64,000 nt of DNA from contig NZ_CP061316.1 in the NCBI RefSeq assembly GCF_018688335.1, forward strand, positions 1,798,001-1,862,000. The letters run 5' to 3'. The notes under the pieces were generated by a model that saw nothing but the letters and a program-made list of their open reading frames with translations, did not search any database and was not told the DNA's origin. The stretch comes from Polynucleobacter sp. AP-Jannik-300A-C4. Lineage in GTDB: Bacteria > Pseudomonadota > Gammaproteobacteria > Burkholderiales > Burkholderiaceae. Made by a program: the position numbers and the translations under genes. Shown here in pieces: positions 10,318 through 19,943 of the stretch (within the stretch, counting starts at the first letter, position 1; the number at the start of each line of letters is the position of its first letter).

Positions 10318-11303
10318 CAACCCAACCCTTACTCCTTGAAGGAGTTACAGCCCAACAGATCTTTGATGACAACGTCTCTGACTTAAAGCTCTCCTGGATC
10401 GGTGGCCTAGAAGGGGCAGACCGTACATTTCCTGCGGAGGCTGTCAAGGCTGCCGCAGCTAGCTCTGACTTAGTAGGTCACTTAAATCTCATACACCCAA
10501 GCCGTATTCAGATTTTTGGTGAGCAAGAGGTTGATTACCATGCTCAGCTCGAACAAAAACAAAGGCAAGATCAGATCTCCAGCTTAATTTCAAAAACACC
10601 ACCTTGTGTGATTGTTGCTGATGGGAAAACAGCTGATGCCGATCTACAACTTTTCTGCCAAAGATCCTCTACCCCACTCTTTACAACAACTATTTCTGCT
10701 GCCGAGGTAATTGACCACCTACGCACCTACCTCACAAAGATTGGTGCGCCCCAAATTACGATGCATGGCGTGTTCATGGATATCTTAGGCTTAGGTGTTT
10801 TAATCATGGGCGAATCTGGCTTGGGAAAAAGCGAATTAGGCTTAGAGCTGATTTCTCGCGGCCACGGTTTAGTGGCTGATGATGCAGTGGACTTCGCGCG
10901 TCTCGGACCAGACTACATCGAGGGTCGCTGCCCCGTGATTCTGCGCAACCTCCTAGAGGTACGTGGACTAGGCTTATTGGATATCCGCACTATTTTTGGT
11001 GAAACGGCCGTGCGTCGTAAATTAAAATTACGTTTGATAGTTCAACTCGTTCGTCGTAACGATGGTGAATTTGAGCGCCTTCCACTGGAAGCGCAGCATA
11101 TTGATGTGCTGGGCATTCCAATAAGGACCGTCAAAATTCAAGTGGCTGCAGGGCGTAACTTGGCTGTACTAGTAGAGGCGGCAGTCCGCAATACTATTCT
11201 GCAACTGCGGGGCATTGATACCTTAAAAGAATTTATGGAGCGTCAGCGTTTGCAAATGAATGCAGAGGCTGAATCTACTAAGTCACAGGGTCGACTCATT
11301 TAA
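10314..11303 (+). CDS. hprK: HPr kinase/phosphorylase
   Basis: HprK phosphorylates HPr on its regulatory serine and reverses the reaction. The P-loop GESGLGKSE is near residue 155, followed by the catalytic region [11 protein letters not shown] and the family signature [11 protein letters not shown] place the start at the TTG at 10314, which overlaps the ptsN stop (TTGA) and gives [10 protein letters not shown] after a GGGG stretch; a GTG at 10284, 10 codons upstream, is the alternative but lies deep in ptsN. Length from TTG is 329 residues, normal for the family. Its target serine is conserved in the HPr at 43.5 kb. Confidence 0.94.
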   Translation: MTTQPLLLEGVTAQQIFDDNVSDLKLSWIGGLEGADRTFPAEAVKAAAASSDLVGHLNLIHPSRIQIFGEQEVDYHAQLEQKQRQDQISSLISKTPPCVIVADGKTADADLQLFCQRSSTPLFTTTISAAEVIDHLRTYLTKIGAPQITMHGVFMDILGLGVLIMGESGLGKSELGLELISRGHGLVADDAVDFARLGPDYIEGRCPVILRNLLEVRGLGLLDIRTIFGETAVRRKLKLRLIVQLVRRNDGEFERLPLEAQHIDVLGIPIRTVKIQVAAGRNLAVLVEAAVRNTILQLRGIDTLKEFMERQRLQMNAEAESTKSQGRLI

Positions 11304-11304
11304 T

Positions 11305-12195
11305 ATGCAAATCAATCTGATTACCGGTATTTCCGGCTCAGGTAAATCCGTTGCGCTGAGAGTCTTTGAAGATGCAGGTTATGACTGTGTAGATAACCTT
11401 CCAGTCACCCTCTTAGAAAATCTCATCACCACTCTAGAGAGTGAGAAGAGTGAACGCGTTGCAGTAGCCATTGATGCCCGTCGCGGCCAGTCAATCGCAG
11501 AGCTACCCCAGATCTTAGAAAACTTACGACGCAGCCATGATGTGCGAGTTGTTTTCTTGAATGCAGTTACCAATACACTCATTCAGCGTTTTTCTGAGAC
11601 CCGAAGACGTCATCCCCTCTCTGGTAAAACTCAAGAGAGTCAGGCGGCTACCCTGATAGAGGCGATTGATACAGAGCGTAACCTACTAGAACCCCTTCGC
11701 ACCCAAGCGCATAGCATTGATACCAGCAACTTACCCGCCCATGCCCTACGCTCTTGGATACAGGATCTTCTGAAAGATAAGCCTCAAGGGCTTACTGTGA
11801 TTTTTGAATCTTTTGGATTTAAAAAAGGTTTACCTAGTGAAGCAGATCTTGTATTTGATGTTCGTTGCCTACCAAATCCGCACTATGACAAAGCCTTAAG
11901 ACCACTGTCCGGAAAAGATCAGCCTGTGCGTGAATTCTTGGAAAAAATTCCTGAAGTCGTGAGCATGGAGAATGACATTATTCAATTTATTGAAAAATGG
12001 TTGCCCCACTACATTGCAGATGGTCGTAGTTATTTGACTGTTGCTATCGGCTGTACCGGTGGACAACATCGCTCTGTCTACTTGGTCACTCGGATTGCTG
12101 CGCATTTTCTGCCGCAAAAAGATTTGTCATCACTGCAGATTAATTTCTTAAGCCGTCACCGCGAGTTAGACTCAATCCCTGCAGTAGCAATTTGA
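11305..12195 (+). CDS. rapZ: RNase adapter protein RapZ
   Basis: RapZ is a P-loop nucleotide-binding protein. In E. coli it delivers the sRNA GlmZ to RNase E and so controls GlmS and amino-sugar supply; that circuit is not known here. The Walker A GISGSGKS and the motif GYDCVDNLP follow directly after the start, and the C-terminal domain has IGCTGGQHRSV. I start it at ATG 11305, 1 bp after the hprK stop, because 15 extra upstream codons have no counterpart in the family; this gives 296 residues. Its last 56 bp overlap the mutY 3' end on the other strand. Confidence 0.96.
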   Translation: MQINLITGISGSGKSVALRVFEDAGYDCVDNLPVTLLENLITTLESEKSERVAVAIDARRGQSIAELPQILENLRRSHDVRVVFLNAVTNTLIQRFSETRRRHPLSGKTQESQAATLIEAIDTERNLLEPLRTQAHSIDTSNLPAHALRSWIQDLLKDKPQGLTVIFESFGFKKGLPSEADLVFDVRCLPNPHYDKALRPLSGKDQPVREFLEKIPEVVSMENDIIQFIEKWLPHYIADGRSYLTVAIGCTGGQHRSVYLVTRIAAHFLPQKDLSSLQINFLSRHRELDSIPAVAI

Positions 12196-13300
12196 TTGGT
12201 TGAGGTAGACCGTATTTTCCAAGCTGACGTAATGGCACCCACTTCAAATTATCACTAGAGAATTTCAGGGCATCGCTTGATGTCACATGCCAGATTTGCA
12301 TCCACAAACGTCGATGGGTAAAGATATGTTTAATCTCTACTCCTTGCCCGATGGATTGAAAGCTCTTTAAAACACTGACAGTCTTTTCATCTGGCAACAC
12401 CAGCTGAAACAACTCTTTAGCAGTAAAAGTAGCTGAATTGCTTGCTGAATGTTTAGAATTTTTTTCCTTAGCCCTCCACGCAGATTCTGGTAACGACCAC
12501 AACCCACCCCAGATAGCTTTGTCCGGGCGCCTTTGCAGTAAGACTGAATCACCATGTCTCAGTAGCAACATATCGCAATTAAATTCAGGGGATTTTGCTT
12601 TGATTACCTTGCGAGGCAATAACAAAACCTGATCGCTGAGATTGGCTTGGCATTCTTTTTCAAATGGGCATTTTCTCTCGCCACTCAAACACACCGGCTT
12701 ACGAGAAGTACACCACGTTGCCCCAAAATCCATCAGAGCCTGTGTGTATACCGGCATATCCGAAGAATTTTTAGGAAGGAGTGTTTTGGCTAGTGACCAT
12801 AACTCTTCATTCACTGCCTTTTCTTGGATAGCGCCATCTACACCAAATAGTCTTGCCAAAATTCGCTTGACGTTTGCATCAAGAATGGGTGCTCGCTCAT
12901 GAAATGCAAAAGCGGCTATAGCACCTGCTGTAGATCTACCAATGCCCTTAAGTTGTTCAAGCAACACCGGATCCTCTGGAAACTTTCCTCCAAATTCCAG
13001 CATCACTTGTTTGGCACAAGCGTGAAGATTGCGAGCACGCGTGTAATAACCAAGTCCTGCCCATTCGGCTAAAACATCATCTACCGGTGCAGCAGCCAAT
13101 CTCTTAACACTCGGAAAACGTTTCATGAAACGCGGATAGCGCTCCAGAACAGTAGCCACTTGAGTTTGTTGCAGCATGATTTCAGATACCCATACTGCGT
13201 ATGGATCTCGAATACTTTGCCATGGCAAGCCTTGACGTCCGTCTTTACCATGCCAAGAAATGAGCTTGGTAGCGAAATGCTTAATCAACGCTTCTGACAT
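12140..13300 (-). CDS. mutY: Adenine DNA glycosylase MutY
   Basis: MutY removes adenine mispaired with 8-oxoguanine. The N-terminal HhH-GPD domain has VSEIMLQQTQVATV, with the catalytic Glu near residue 40, and LKGIGRSTAGAI with the Asp in DANVKRIL. A C-terminal NUDIX-like domain (about 230-380) recognises 8-oxoG. The iron-sulphur loop is CX6CX6CX5C instead of the usual CX6CX2CX5C, a four-residue insertion. The start is taken at ATG 13300 (a TTG at 13309 is also in frame), overlapping the mutM end; both act in the same GO repair pathway. Confidence 0.94.
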   Translation of the reverse strand: MSEALIKHFATKLISWHGKDGRQGLPWQSIRDPYAVWVSEIMLQQTQVATVLERYPRFMKRFPSVKRLAAAPVDDVLAEWAGLGYYTRARNLHACAKQVMLEFGGKFPEDPVLLEQLKGIGRSTAGAIAAFAFHERAPILDANVKRILARLFGVDGAIQEKAVNEELWSLAKTLLPKNSSDMPVYTQALMDFGATWCTSRKPVCLSGERKCPFEKECQANLSDQVLLLPRKVIKAKSPEFNCDMLLLRHGDSVLLQRRPDKAIWGGLWSLPESAWRAKEKNSKHSASNSATFTAKELFQLVLPDEKTVSVLKSFQSIGQGVEIKHIFTHRRLWMQIWHVTSSDALKFSSDNLKWVPLRQLGKYGLPQPIKLLLQGLSLTRGDGLRN

Positions 13301-14121
13301 TGAGGGCAAAAATAAGTGGAGCGTTGACCCTGCACTATTTGTTTAATCGGCGTCTTACATACCTTGCAGGACTGATCTTTGCGATCATAGACTTTAGTTT
13401 GCACCATGAAGTGACCTGGGTCGCCCTCGCTATTCACAAAGTCTTTCAAAGAACTGCCACCTGCAGCAATCGCTTTTTTCAAAATCAATCTCACTGCATT
13501 AGCCAGTCTCGAACATTGTGGACGCGTTAGCTTTCCAGCAGCCTTTGCTGGATGGATGCCAGCCTCAAATAAACTTTCCGAGCAATAGATATTGCCGACA
13601 CCTACTACCGCCTGTCCTGCTAATAAAAACTGCTTCACGGCAACACTGCGCTTGCGTGAGCATTGATATAAGACATCTGTGCCGAGATCACCTTCAAACT
13701 CTGCTGAAAATGGCTCAACCCCGAGTTTTTGCAAGAGTGGGTTTTTCTCAATCGACCCTTTAGATTTCGGGTGCCACAAAACGGCGCCAAACTTTCGGGG
13801 GTCATGCAGACGTAAACTGAGCTTGCCAAACTCGAATGTCACGCGATCATGCGGTTTCAGGGTGTCGCTGCTGGGCAGCACGCGCAATGTACCTGTCATG
13901 CCTAAGTGCAGCAATAAATACCCTGCCTCAAACTCCATTAAGAGGTATTTGCCTCTGCGTTCTATTCCATAGACTTTCTGGCCAGAAAGTAGTGCATTTA
14001 AATTGCTCGGCACCGGCCAACGCAGTCGACCATCAATAATTTTGACCGCGCTCACCCTACGCCCCTCTAAATGGGGAGCAATACCCAAGCGGGTAACTTC
14101 AACTTCTGGGAGTTCAGGCAT
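13285..14121 (-). CDS. mutM: Formamidopyrimidine-DNA glycosylase
   Basis: MutM (Fpg) excises 8-oxoguanine and formamidopyrimidines and cleaves the abasic site. The mature protein begins PELPEVE, with Pro2 as Schiff-base nucleophile and Glu3 catalytic. The H2TH region and the C-terminal zinc finger (CKVC...CPQC, residues about 251-275) are complete in 278 residues. It overlaps mutY by 16 bp, coupling two GO-system enzymes, and is divergent from the TPR-LolB gene with about 35 bp between starts. Confidence 0.97.
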   Translation of the reverse strand: MPELPEVEVTRLGIAPHLEGRRVSAVKIIDGRLRWPVPSNLNALLSGQKVYGIERRGKYLLMEFEAGYLLLHLGMTGTLRVLPSSDTLKPHDRVTFEFGKLSLRLHDPRKFGAVLWHPKSKGSIEKNPLLQKLGVEPFSAEFEGDLGTDVLYQCSRKRSVAVKQFLLAGQAVVGVGNIYCSESLFEAGIHPAKAAGKLTRPQCSRLANAVRLILKKAIAAGGSSLKDFVNSEGDPGHFMVQTKVYDRKDQSCKVCKTPIKQIVQGQRSTYFCPQCQKR

Positions 14122-14156
14122 AAATGGATTGTAGATTCGCGGATTAGAATGTGCTC

Positions 14157-15644
14157 ATGACCAAATTTTCATTAAAGCCTTCTTTAAGGGTCTTATTGCT
14201 CGCAGGCGGACTTGGCCTAGGCCTTTCTTCCGGCTATGCTATCGCCCAAAACAGTAGCCTGGATAGCGGTCAAGCTGTATTTGAAGTCTTGGCCTCCGAA
14301 ATTGCCCTGCAACGCGGCGAAGCTGGTCTGGCATACACAACCTATTTAGAACTCGCTCGCCAACTCGATGACCCCCGTTTAGCCCAAAGGGCTATGGAGA
14401 TAGCCATTACTGCCGGTGCGCCTGATTTAGCGCTGCAAGCAGCTCAAACCTGGGATAGTTTGGCAGGGCCCAAGCAAACCAAACCCAAAGAAGTGCTCGT
14501 CACACTCTTAATCTTGAATCAACGCTGGTCAGATGCAGTCAAACCCGCCATCTCCCTTCTAAATCAGCAAACTCCGGCGCAGCGTGAAAAAACTTTGCTA
14601 CAGATTCAGTCACTACTCGCTAAGGCAAACAATGAATCAGAGGCCTTAAGAGCTTTTTATGAAATCGTCTCATCATTAAAGCCAGAGCCAAAAGATCCTG
14701 GGCTGCTCTATACCTATGCCATGTCTGCTGAAAAATCTGGGCACATGGATGTGATGGAAAGAACTTTGCGAGAAATCTTGCGCAAGAATCCAAATGACGT
14801 CAATAGTCTCAATGCACTTGGATACTCTCTAGCCGATCGAAACCAAAAATTACCCGAAGCGCTCAAGCTCATTAGTAAAGCAAATCAGCTCTCACCTAAA
14901 GACGGTTTTATTTTGGATAGTCTTGGTTGGGTGAACTTTCGCATGGGCAAAAATACTCTTGCGCTCGAACAACTTCAACAAGCATTCAACATGAAGCCTG
15001 AGGCAGATATTGCGGCACATATCGGTGAAGTGTTGTGGGTTATGAATCGCCCAATCGAAGCGGAAGATATGTGGCGCAAAGGGCAGCAATTGGATGCTAA
15101 CAACCCTACCCTTAAGGAAACTTTGAAGCGCTTGAAGCCCGATTGGTCTGTGGCTGATACCGCCCTAAAAGGCTCATGGGACGGGCGTTTTGCCGTGAAA
15201 GTCACCGGCCTTACTGAAAGTAAAAATCAAGGTGGATCAGGTGGATTTACCTTGACTCAAGATGCGCTTACTGACGTTTTAGAAATTCGTAATCCAGTGG
15301 GCGGCTCCATTGCCAAAATTACGATTAAACCTGGTGAGGCGATTCTGGAGCGCGACGGTCAACTCACTACAGCAATTGATGCTGATACTCTTATTCAAAA
15401 TGCATTAGGTCTTCCACTTCCAGCCCGCGGTTTATCTGACTGGTTACGTGGACAAACCCGCCCTGGTAGCAATGCCAGTGTGGAGCGAAATGCAGAGGGG
15501 CAAGTCAGCAAAATTACACAAGACGGCTGGACCTTAAATTACAACTGGAATGATGCTCAGCGCTTAGAAAAACTGACGATGACTCGCAGCTCGAATATCG
15601 GATCGATTGATATCCGCTTGGTATTTGATACTCCGAACGAGTAA
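14157..15644 (+). CDS. TPR protein fused to a C-terminal LolB domain
   Basis: A 495-residue exported protein. Residues 1-31 are a Sec signal peptide with a signal-peptidase I type site (AIA) and no lipobox cysteine. Residues about 35-320 hold TPR-like helical repeats (for example the NALGYSLADRN and DSLGWVNFRMGK helices). Residues about 340-492 match LolB: WDGRFAVKV, then NPVGGS, a PGEAIL strand, LGLPLPARGLSDWLRG, DGWTLNYNW and a final IDIRLVF strand. LolB inserts lipoproteins into the outer membrane and is normally a separate lipoprotein encoded just here, between a TPR gene and ispE. The gene starts at ATG 14157 (GTG 14151 possible) and ends 10 bp before ispE. Confidence 0.88.
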   Translation: MTKFSLKPSLRVLLLAGGLGLGLSSGYAIAQNSSLDSGQAVFEVLASEIALQRGEAGLAYTTYLELARQLDDPRLAQRAMEIAITAGAPDLALQAAQTWDSLAGPKQTKPKEVLVTLLILNQRWSDAVKPAISLLNQQTPAQREKTLLQIQSLLAKANNESEALRAFYEIVSSLKPEPKDPGLLYTYAMSAEKSGHMDVMERTLREILRKNPNDVNSLNALGYSLADRNQKLPEALKLISKANQLSPKDGFILDSLGWVNFRMGKNTLALEQLQQAFNMKPEADIAAHIGEVLWVMNRPIEAEDMWRKGQQLDANNPTLKETLKRLKPDWSVADTALKGSWDGRFAVKVTGLTESKNQGGSGGFTLTQDALTDVLEIRNPVGGSIAKITIKPGEAILERDGQLTTAIDADTLIQNALGLPLPARGLSDWLRGQTRPGSNASVERNAEGQVSKITQDGWTLNYNWNDAQRLEKLTMTRSSNIGSIDIRLVFDTPNE

Positions 15645-15654
15645 AGCATAAATC

Positions 15655-16527
15655 ATGAGTAATGCGCTAGAACTAGCTTGCCCCGCAAAGCTCAATCTCT
15701 TTTTGCATATTGTTGGGCGCCGTGATGATGGCTACCACCTACTGCAATCCGTTTTTCAACTGATTGATTGGTGCGATGCCCTGACCTTGAAGCGCATTCC
15801 GGAAAACAAAGTTTGCCGCATCAATCCCATTCCTGGAGTTCCTCCTGAGCAAGACTTGGTAGTTCGTGCAGCCCAACTCCTCAAGGAGCACTGCGGGACT
15901 GATCAGGGAGTTGAAATCAGTCTCACGAAAAATATTCCAATGGGTGCTGGCCTTGGTGGCGGATCCTCTGATGCAGCATCCACCCTGATCGGATTAAATA
16001 CCCTTTGGGATCTTCATCTCGATATCGCTACTCTTTGCCAACTTGGCCTAAAACTTGGCGCTGACGTGCCATTTTTCATCTTTGGCCAAAATGCTTTTGT
16101 TGAGGGGATTGGGGAGAAATTACAGGCCATTTCCTTGGAAACCCAAGACTTTTTGGTGATCTTCCCCAACAAGGGGGTCGCTACTGCTCAGATTTTTCAA
16201 GACCCTCAATTGACCCGAGATCACGCTCCGATTACAATAGATGGCTTTCTTGCATCGCCAAGGTCATATCAGTCGAATGATTGTCAGGCAGTAGCGGTGC
16301 AGAAATGTCCTGAAGTGAAGCAAGCATTAGATTGGATTTACAAGGCAGTGCCAAACTCGGCGCCTTGCATGTCCGGCTCCGGAAGTAGCGTTTTTGCCGC
16401 CTTAGACCCTAAGACGGACACCGCAAATCTGGAAATTCTTCTGCAAAATCTTCCAAAGGGATGGATAGGTCGAATTGTTCAGGGGCTAAATAAAAATCCC
16501 GCTTACAATTTGATTTCTTCAGATTGA
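15655..16527 (+). CDS. ispE: 4-diphosphocytidyl-2-C-methyl-D-erythritol kinase
   Basis: IspE phosphorylates CDP-ME in the non-mevalonate (MEP) isoprenoid pathway. It is a GHMP kinase of 290 residues: the N-terminal CPAKLNLFLHI carries the catalytic Lys, the ATP loop reads PMGAGLGGGSSDAA near residues 95-108, and the C-terminal glycine-rich SGSGSSVFA is present. It follows the TPR-LolB gene by 10 bp; its stop is 5 bp from the mature 5' end of tRNA-Gln. Confidence 0.97.
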   Translation: MSNALELACPAKLNLFLHIVGRRDDGYHLLQSVFQLIDWCDALTLKRIPENKVCRINPIPGVPPEQDLVVRAAQLLKEHCGTDQGVEISLTKNIPMGAGLGGGSSDAASTLIGLNTLWDLHLDIATLCQLGLKLGADVPFFIFGQNAFVEGIGEKLQAISLETQDFLVIFPNKGVATAQIFQDPQLTRDHAPITIDGFLASPRSYQSNDCQAVAVQKCPEVKQALDWIYKAVPNSAPCMSGSGSSVFAALDPKTDTANLEILLQNLPKGWIGRIVQGLNKNPAYNLISSD

Positions 16528-16532
16528 CCTGT

Positions 16533-16609
16533 AGGGGAATCGCCAAGCTGGTTAAGGCACTGGATTTTGATTCCAGCATGCGAAGGTTCGAATCCTTCTT
16601 CCCCTGCCA
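16533..16609 (+). tRNA. tRNA-Gln (anticodon TTG)
   Basis: The sequence folds as a complete 77-nt cloverleaf. The acceptor stem is AGGGGAA/TTCCCCT, the anticodon stem CTGGA/TCCAG encloses the loop TTTTGAT (anticodon TTG), and the T stem GAAGG/CCTTC carries loop TTCGAAT. Discriminator is G and the CCA end is encoded (16607-16609). It starts 5 bp after the ispE stop and ends 61 bp before prs, so it must be processed from a transcript that also carries one or both genes unless a promoter lies in ispE. Confidence 0.97.
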
Positions 16610-16670
16610 ACTACTGTAGATACGACCAAAAGACATCCATTCGACACCTACCCAAATTCCAAAATTACCT

Positions 16671-17639
16671 ATGTCCGCCCCAATCAACGCTGATTTACTG
16701 ACTCTTTTCACAGGCAATGCAAATCCGGTTTTGGCCAATGCGGTAGCCAAAGAGCTCAATCTCCCAATGGGAAAAGCATTCGTTGGTCGGTTCTCTGATG
16801 GTGAAATTCAGGTAGAAATTCAAGAAAACGTTCGTGGTAAGAACGTGGTCGTTATCCAGTCAACCTGTGCCCCAACAAACGATAGTTTGATGGAGTTGAT
16901 GATCATGATTGATGCCCTAAAACGAGCATCAGCAAGCCGTATAACCGCAGTGATTCCTTACTTCGGTTACGCTAGACAAGACCGCCGCCCTCGCTCAGCA
17001 CGGGTTGCTATCTCCGCCAGGATCGTGGCAAACATGCTCCAGTCTGTTGCTGGCATTGAACGTGTTTTAACCATGGATCTCCATGCAGACCAAATCCAAG
17101 GTTTCTTTGATATCCCAGTAGATAACATCTACGCATCCCCAGTCCTTTTGGCCGATTTAGAGGCTCAAAAGACCAAAAAAGATCTCATCATTGTTTCGCC
17201 AGATATCGGCGGCGTTGTTCGCGCCCGCGCAATGGCAAAGCAATTGGGCACAGATTTAGCGATTATTGATAAACGCCGCCCTAAAGCAAACGTATCAGAA
17301 GTAATGCACTTAATCGGCGAAGTAGAAGGCCGTCACTGCGTCATCATGGATGACATCATTGATACTGGCGGAACGCTCTGTAAAGCCGCTGAGGCTCTTA
17401 AAGAGCGTGGTGCTAAGGGTGTTACTGCCTACTGTACTCATGCCGTGCTTTCTGGTGGTGCTGTAGCTCGCATTGCTGCTTCAGAATTAGACGAATTAGT
17501 CGTTACCGACACTATTCCATTGACACCGGAAGCAATGAAAATCTCCAAAATTCGTCAATTGAGCGTTGCCCCCATACTTGCTGAGACCCTTTCCCGTATT
17601 AGCAAGGGTGATTCAGTGATGTCGATGTTCGCTGAATAA
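16671..17639 (+). CDS. prs: Ribose-phosphate pyrophosphokinase
   Basis: Prs makes PRPP from ribose 5-phosphate and ATP for purine, pyrimidine, histidine, tryptophan and NAD synthesis. Class I features are intact in 322 residues: the ATP loop region [10 protein letters not shown], the Mg-binding [12 protein letters not shown], and the PRPP loop [11 protein letters not shown]. The ATG at 16671 gives [19 protein letters not shown], with the LFTGNAN element common to proteobacterial Prs. It lies between tRNA-Gln and rplY. Confidence 0.97.
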   Translation: MSAPINADLLTLFTGNANPVLANAVAKELNLPMGKAFVGRFSDGEIQVEIQENVRGKNVVVIQSTCAPTNDSLMELMIMIDALKRASASRITAVIPYFGYARQDRRPRSARVAISARIVANMLQSVAGIERVLTMDLHADQIQGFFDIPVDNIYASPVLLADLEAQKTKKDLIIVSPDIGGVVRARAMAKQLGTDLAIIDKRRPKANVSEVMHLIGEVEGRHCVIMDDIIDTGGTLCKAAEALKERGAKGVTAYCTHAVLSGGAVARIAASELDELVVTDTIPLTPEAMKISKIRQLSVAPILAETLSRISKGDSVMSMFAE

Positions 17640-17713
17640 GGCAAAAATAGCGTTTCTACCTCTGTTTTTGGCAGTTTTGGGTCTTTTATAGGCAAAAATC
17701 ACCATTCCCACGA

Positions 17714-17719
17714 TATAAT
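17714..17719 (+). promoter_or_regulatory. Possible -10 box of an rplY promoter
   Basis: A perfect TATAAT lies 57 bp before the rplY start in the 136-bp prs-rplY spacer. The hexamer 17 bp upstream (GGCAAA) is a poor -35, so this is only a candidate. A separate promoter would make sense for a ribosomal protein gene downstream of prs. Confidence 0.35.
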
Positions 17720-17775
17720 CAAAGGCTTTTCTGTTTGGTCGCGAACGGAAATTAACCTTAATTTAGGAATTCAAT

Positions 17776-18414
17776 ATGAAAGTAGTAGCCTTTGAAAGAA
17801 GCGTACAGGGAACGGGTGCGAGCCGCCGTCTGCGCAACTCCGGTAAAACTCCGGGCATCATCTACGGCGGTAAAGACGCCGCAACTGTAATTGAGTTGGA
17901 TCACAACGCACTGTTCCATGCTCTCCGCAAGGAAGCATTCCACTCATCCATCCTTGATCTCGAAATCGGCGGCAAAGCACAAAAAGTGTTGTTGCGCGAT
18001 TACCAGATGCATCCATTTAAGCCTTTGGTTCTGCACATCGACTTCCAGCGCGTTTCTGCGACTGAAAAAGTTCACATGCGCGTTCCATTGCACTTCATCA
18101 ACGCTGACACCTCAGCTGCAGTGAAATTGCAAGGCGCTGTAATCAGCCACATCGCAACTGAATTGGAAGTGTCTTGCTTACCAGCAGACTTGCCAGAATT
18201 CATTGAAGTGGACCTGAACAAGATTGAAGTTGGTCATGGTATCCATGCTAAAGACATCGCATTGCCAAAAGGCGTTACCTTGGTATTGCATGTTGAGCAA
18301 GAAAACCCAGTATTAGCTAATGCACGTATCCCAGCAGTGAAATCTGCCGATACTGAAGCTGCTCCTGCAGCTGCTGCGGCTCCTGCTGCTGAAGCACCAA
18401 AGGACAAAGCTTAA
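17776..18414 (+). CDS. rplY: 50S ribosomal protein L25 (long CTC form)
   Basis: bL25 binds 5S rRNA. The 212-residue protein is the long general-stress (CTC) form: residues 1-95 are the 5S-binding domain ([16 protein letters not shown], then [10 protein letters not shown]), residues 100-190 the TL5/CTC beta domain, and the last 25 residues an Ala/Pro-rich tail ending in KDKA. The start is preceded by TTTAGGAATTCAAT, whose AGGA is a good ribosome-binding site. A strong terminator follows at 18444-18473. Confidence 0.97.
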   Translation: MKVVAFERSVQGTGASRRLRNSGKTPGIIYGGKDAATVIELDHNALFHALRKEAFHSSILDLEIGGKAQKVLLRDYQMHPFKPLVLHIDFQRVSATEKVHMRVPLHFINADTSAAVKLQGAVISHIATELEVSCLPADLPEFIEVDLNKIEVGHGIHAKDIALPKGVTLVLHVEQENPVLANARIPAVKSADTEAAPAAAAAPAAEAPKDKA

Positions 18415-18443
18415 TTATTTAAGCCTTATCTTTGCGACAGAGG

Positions 18444-18473
18444 AAGCCCGCTGACAAGCGGGTTTTCTTTTTT
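18444..18473 (+). terminator. Rho-independent terminator after rplY
   Basis: An 8-bp stem (AAGCCCGC with GCGGGTTT, one G-T pair) closes a TGACAA loop and is followed by a T-rich tract. It ends about 30 bp before pth and so separates prs-rplY from pth. Confidence 0.85.
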
Positions 18474-18504
18474 GCAGAAATGCTTTTATCCTTAAGCACT
18501 CATC

Positions 18505-19101
18505 ATGACTAAATTAATTATTGGCCTTGGCAATCCAGGCGAAGAACACATAGAAGATCGGCACAATGCTGGCTTCTGGTTTGTTGACGCCCTTGCTAAA
18601 CAATTGAGTACCCGCTTTGAAACTGAAAAACGCTTTCATGGCAAAGTTGCTAAAGCGAAATGGGGGGATGAAGATCTCTTCTTGCTCAAACCCAGCACTT
18701 ATATGAATCTCAGTGGCCAGTCTGTCGGAGCACTATGCCGCTTCCACAAAATTACACCCAAGGATGTGCTGGTAGTGCAGGATGAGCTTGATCTCAAGCC
18801 CGGTACTGCACGCATCAAGCTTGGCGGTGGCACCGGTGGGCACAATGGTCTAAAAGATATCCAGGCTCACCTAGGAACGCCTGAGTACTGGCGCTTGCGA
18901 TTGGGTATCGGGCATCCACGCGACCTCGCCGCAGAAGGTGCGCGAGTGATGGATGTGGCGGACTATGTGTTGAGAAGGCCTTTGCAGCTTGAGCAAAAGC
19001 AGATTGATGCGAGTATCGAAGATGGTTTACAGATTCTGGATTTATTTATGAGGGGCGATACTCAGGCAGCAATGCTGGAGTTGCATTCCAAATCAAACTA
19101 G
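18505..19101 (+). CDS. pth: Peptidyl-tRNA hydrolase
   Basis: Pth recycles peptidyl-tRNA released by abortive translation. The 198 residues begin MTKLIIGLGNPG and contain the catalytic His in DRHNAGFW near residue 21, the tRNA-contact KPSTYMNLSGQ, and the conserved GGGTGGHNGLKD loop. It lies after the rplY terminator and is convergent with the ferredoxin gene 27 bp downstream. The rplY-pth order is general in proteobacteria. Confidence 0.97.
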   Translation: MTKLIIGLGNPGEEHIEDRHNAGFWFVDALAKQLSTRFETEKRFHGKVAKAKWGDEDLFLLKPSTYMNLSGQSVGALCRFHKITPKDVLVVQDELDLKPGTARIKLGGGTGGHNGLKDIQAHLGTPEYWRLRLGIGHPRDLAAEGARVMDVADYVLRRPLQLEQKQIDASIEDGLQILDLFMRGDTQAAMLELHSKSN

Positions 19102-19128
19102 CTCGATAAGGTGCTCAAACTATAAAAA

Positions 19129-19907
<779 letters not shown>

Positions 19908-19943
19908 AACGCTCCTCAGGCTTTTTCAGCTACAGGCAAGAGT

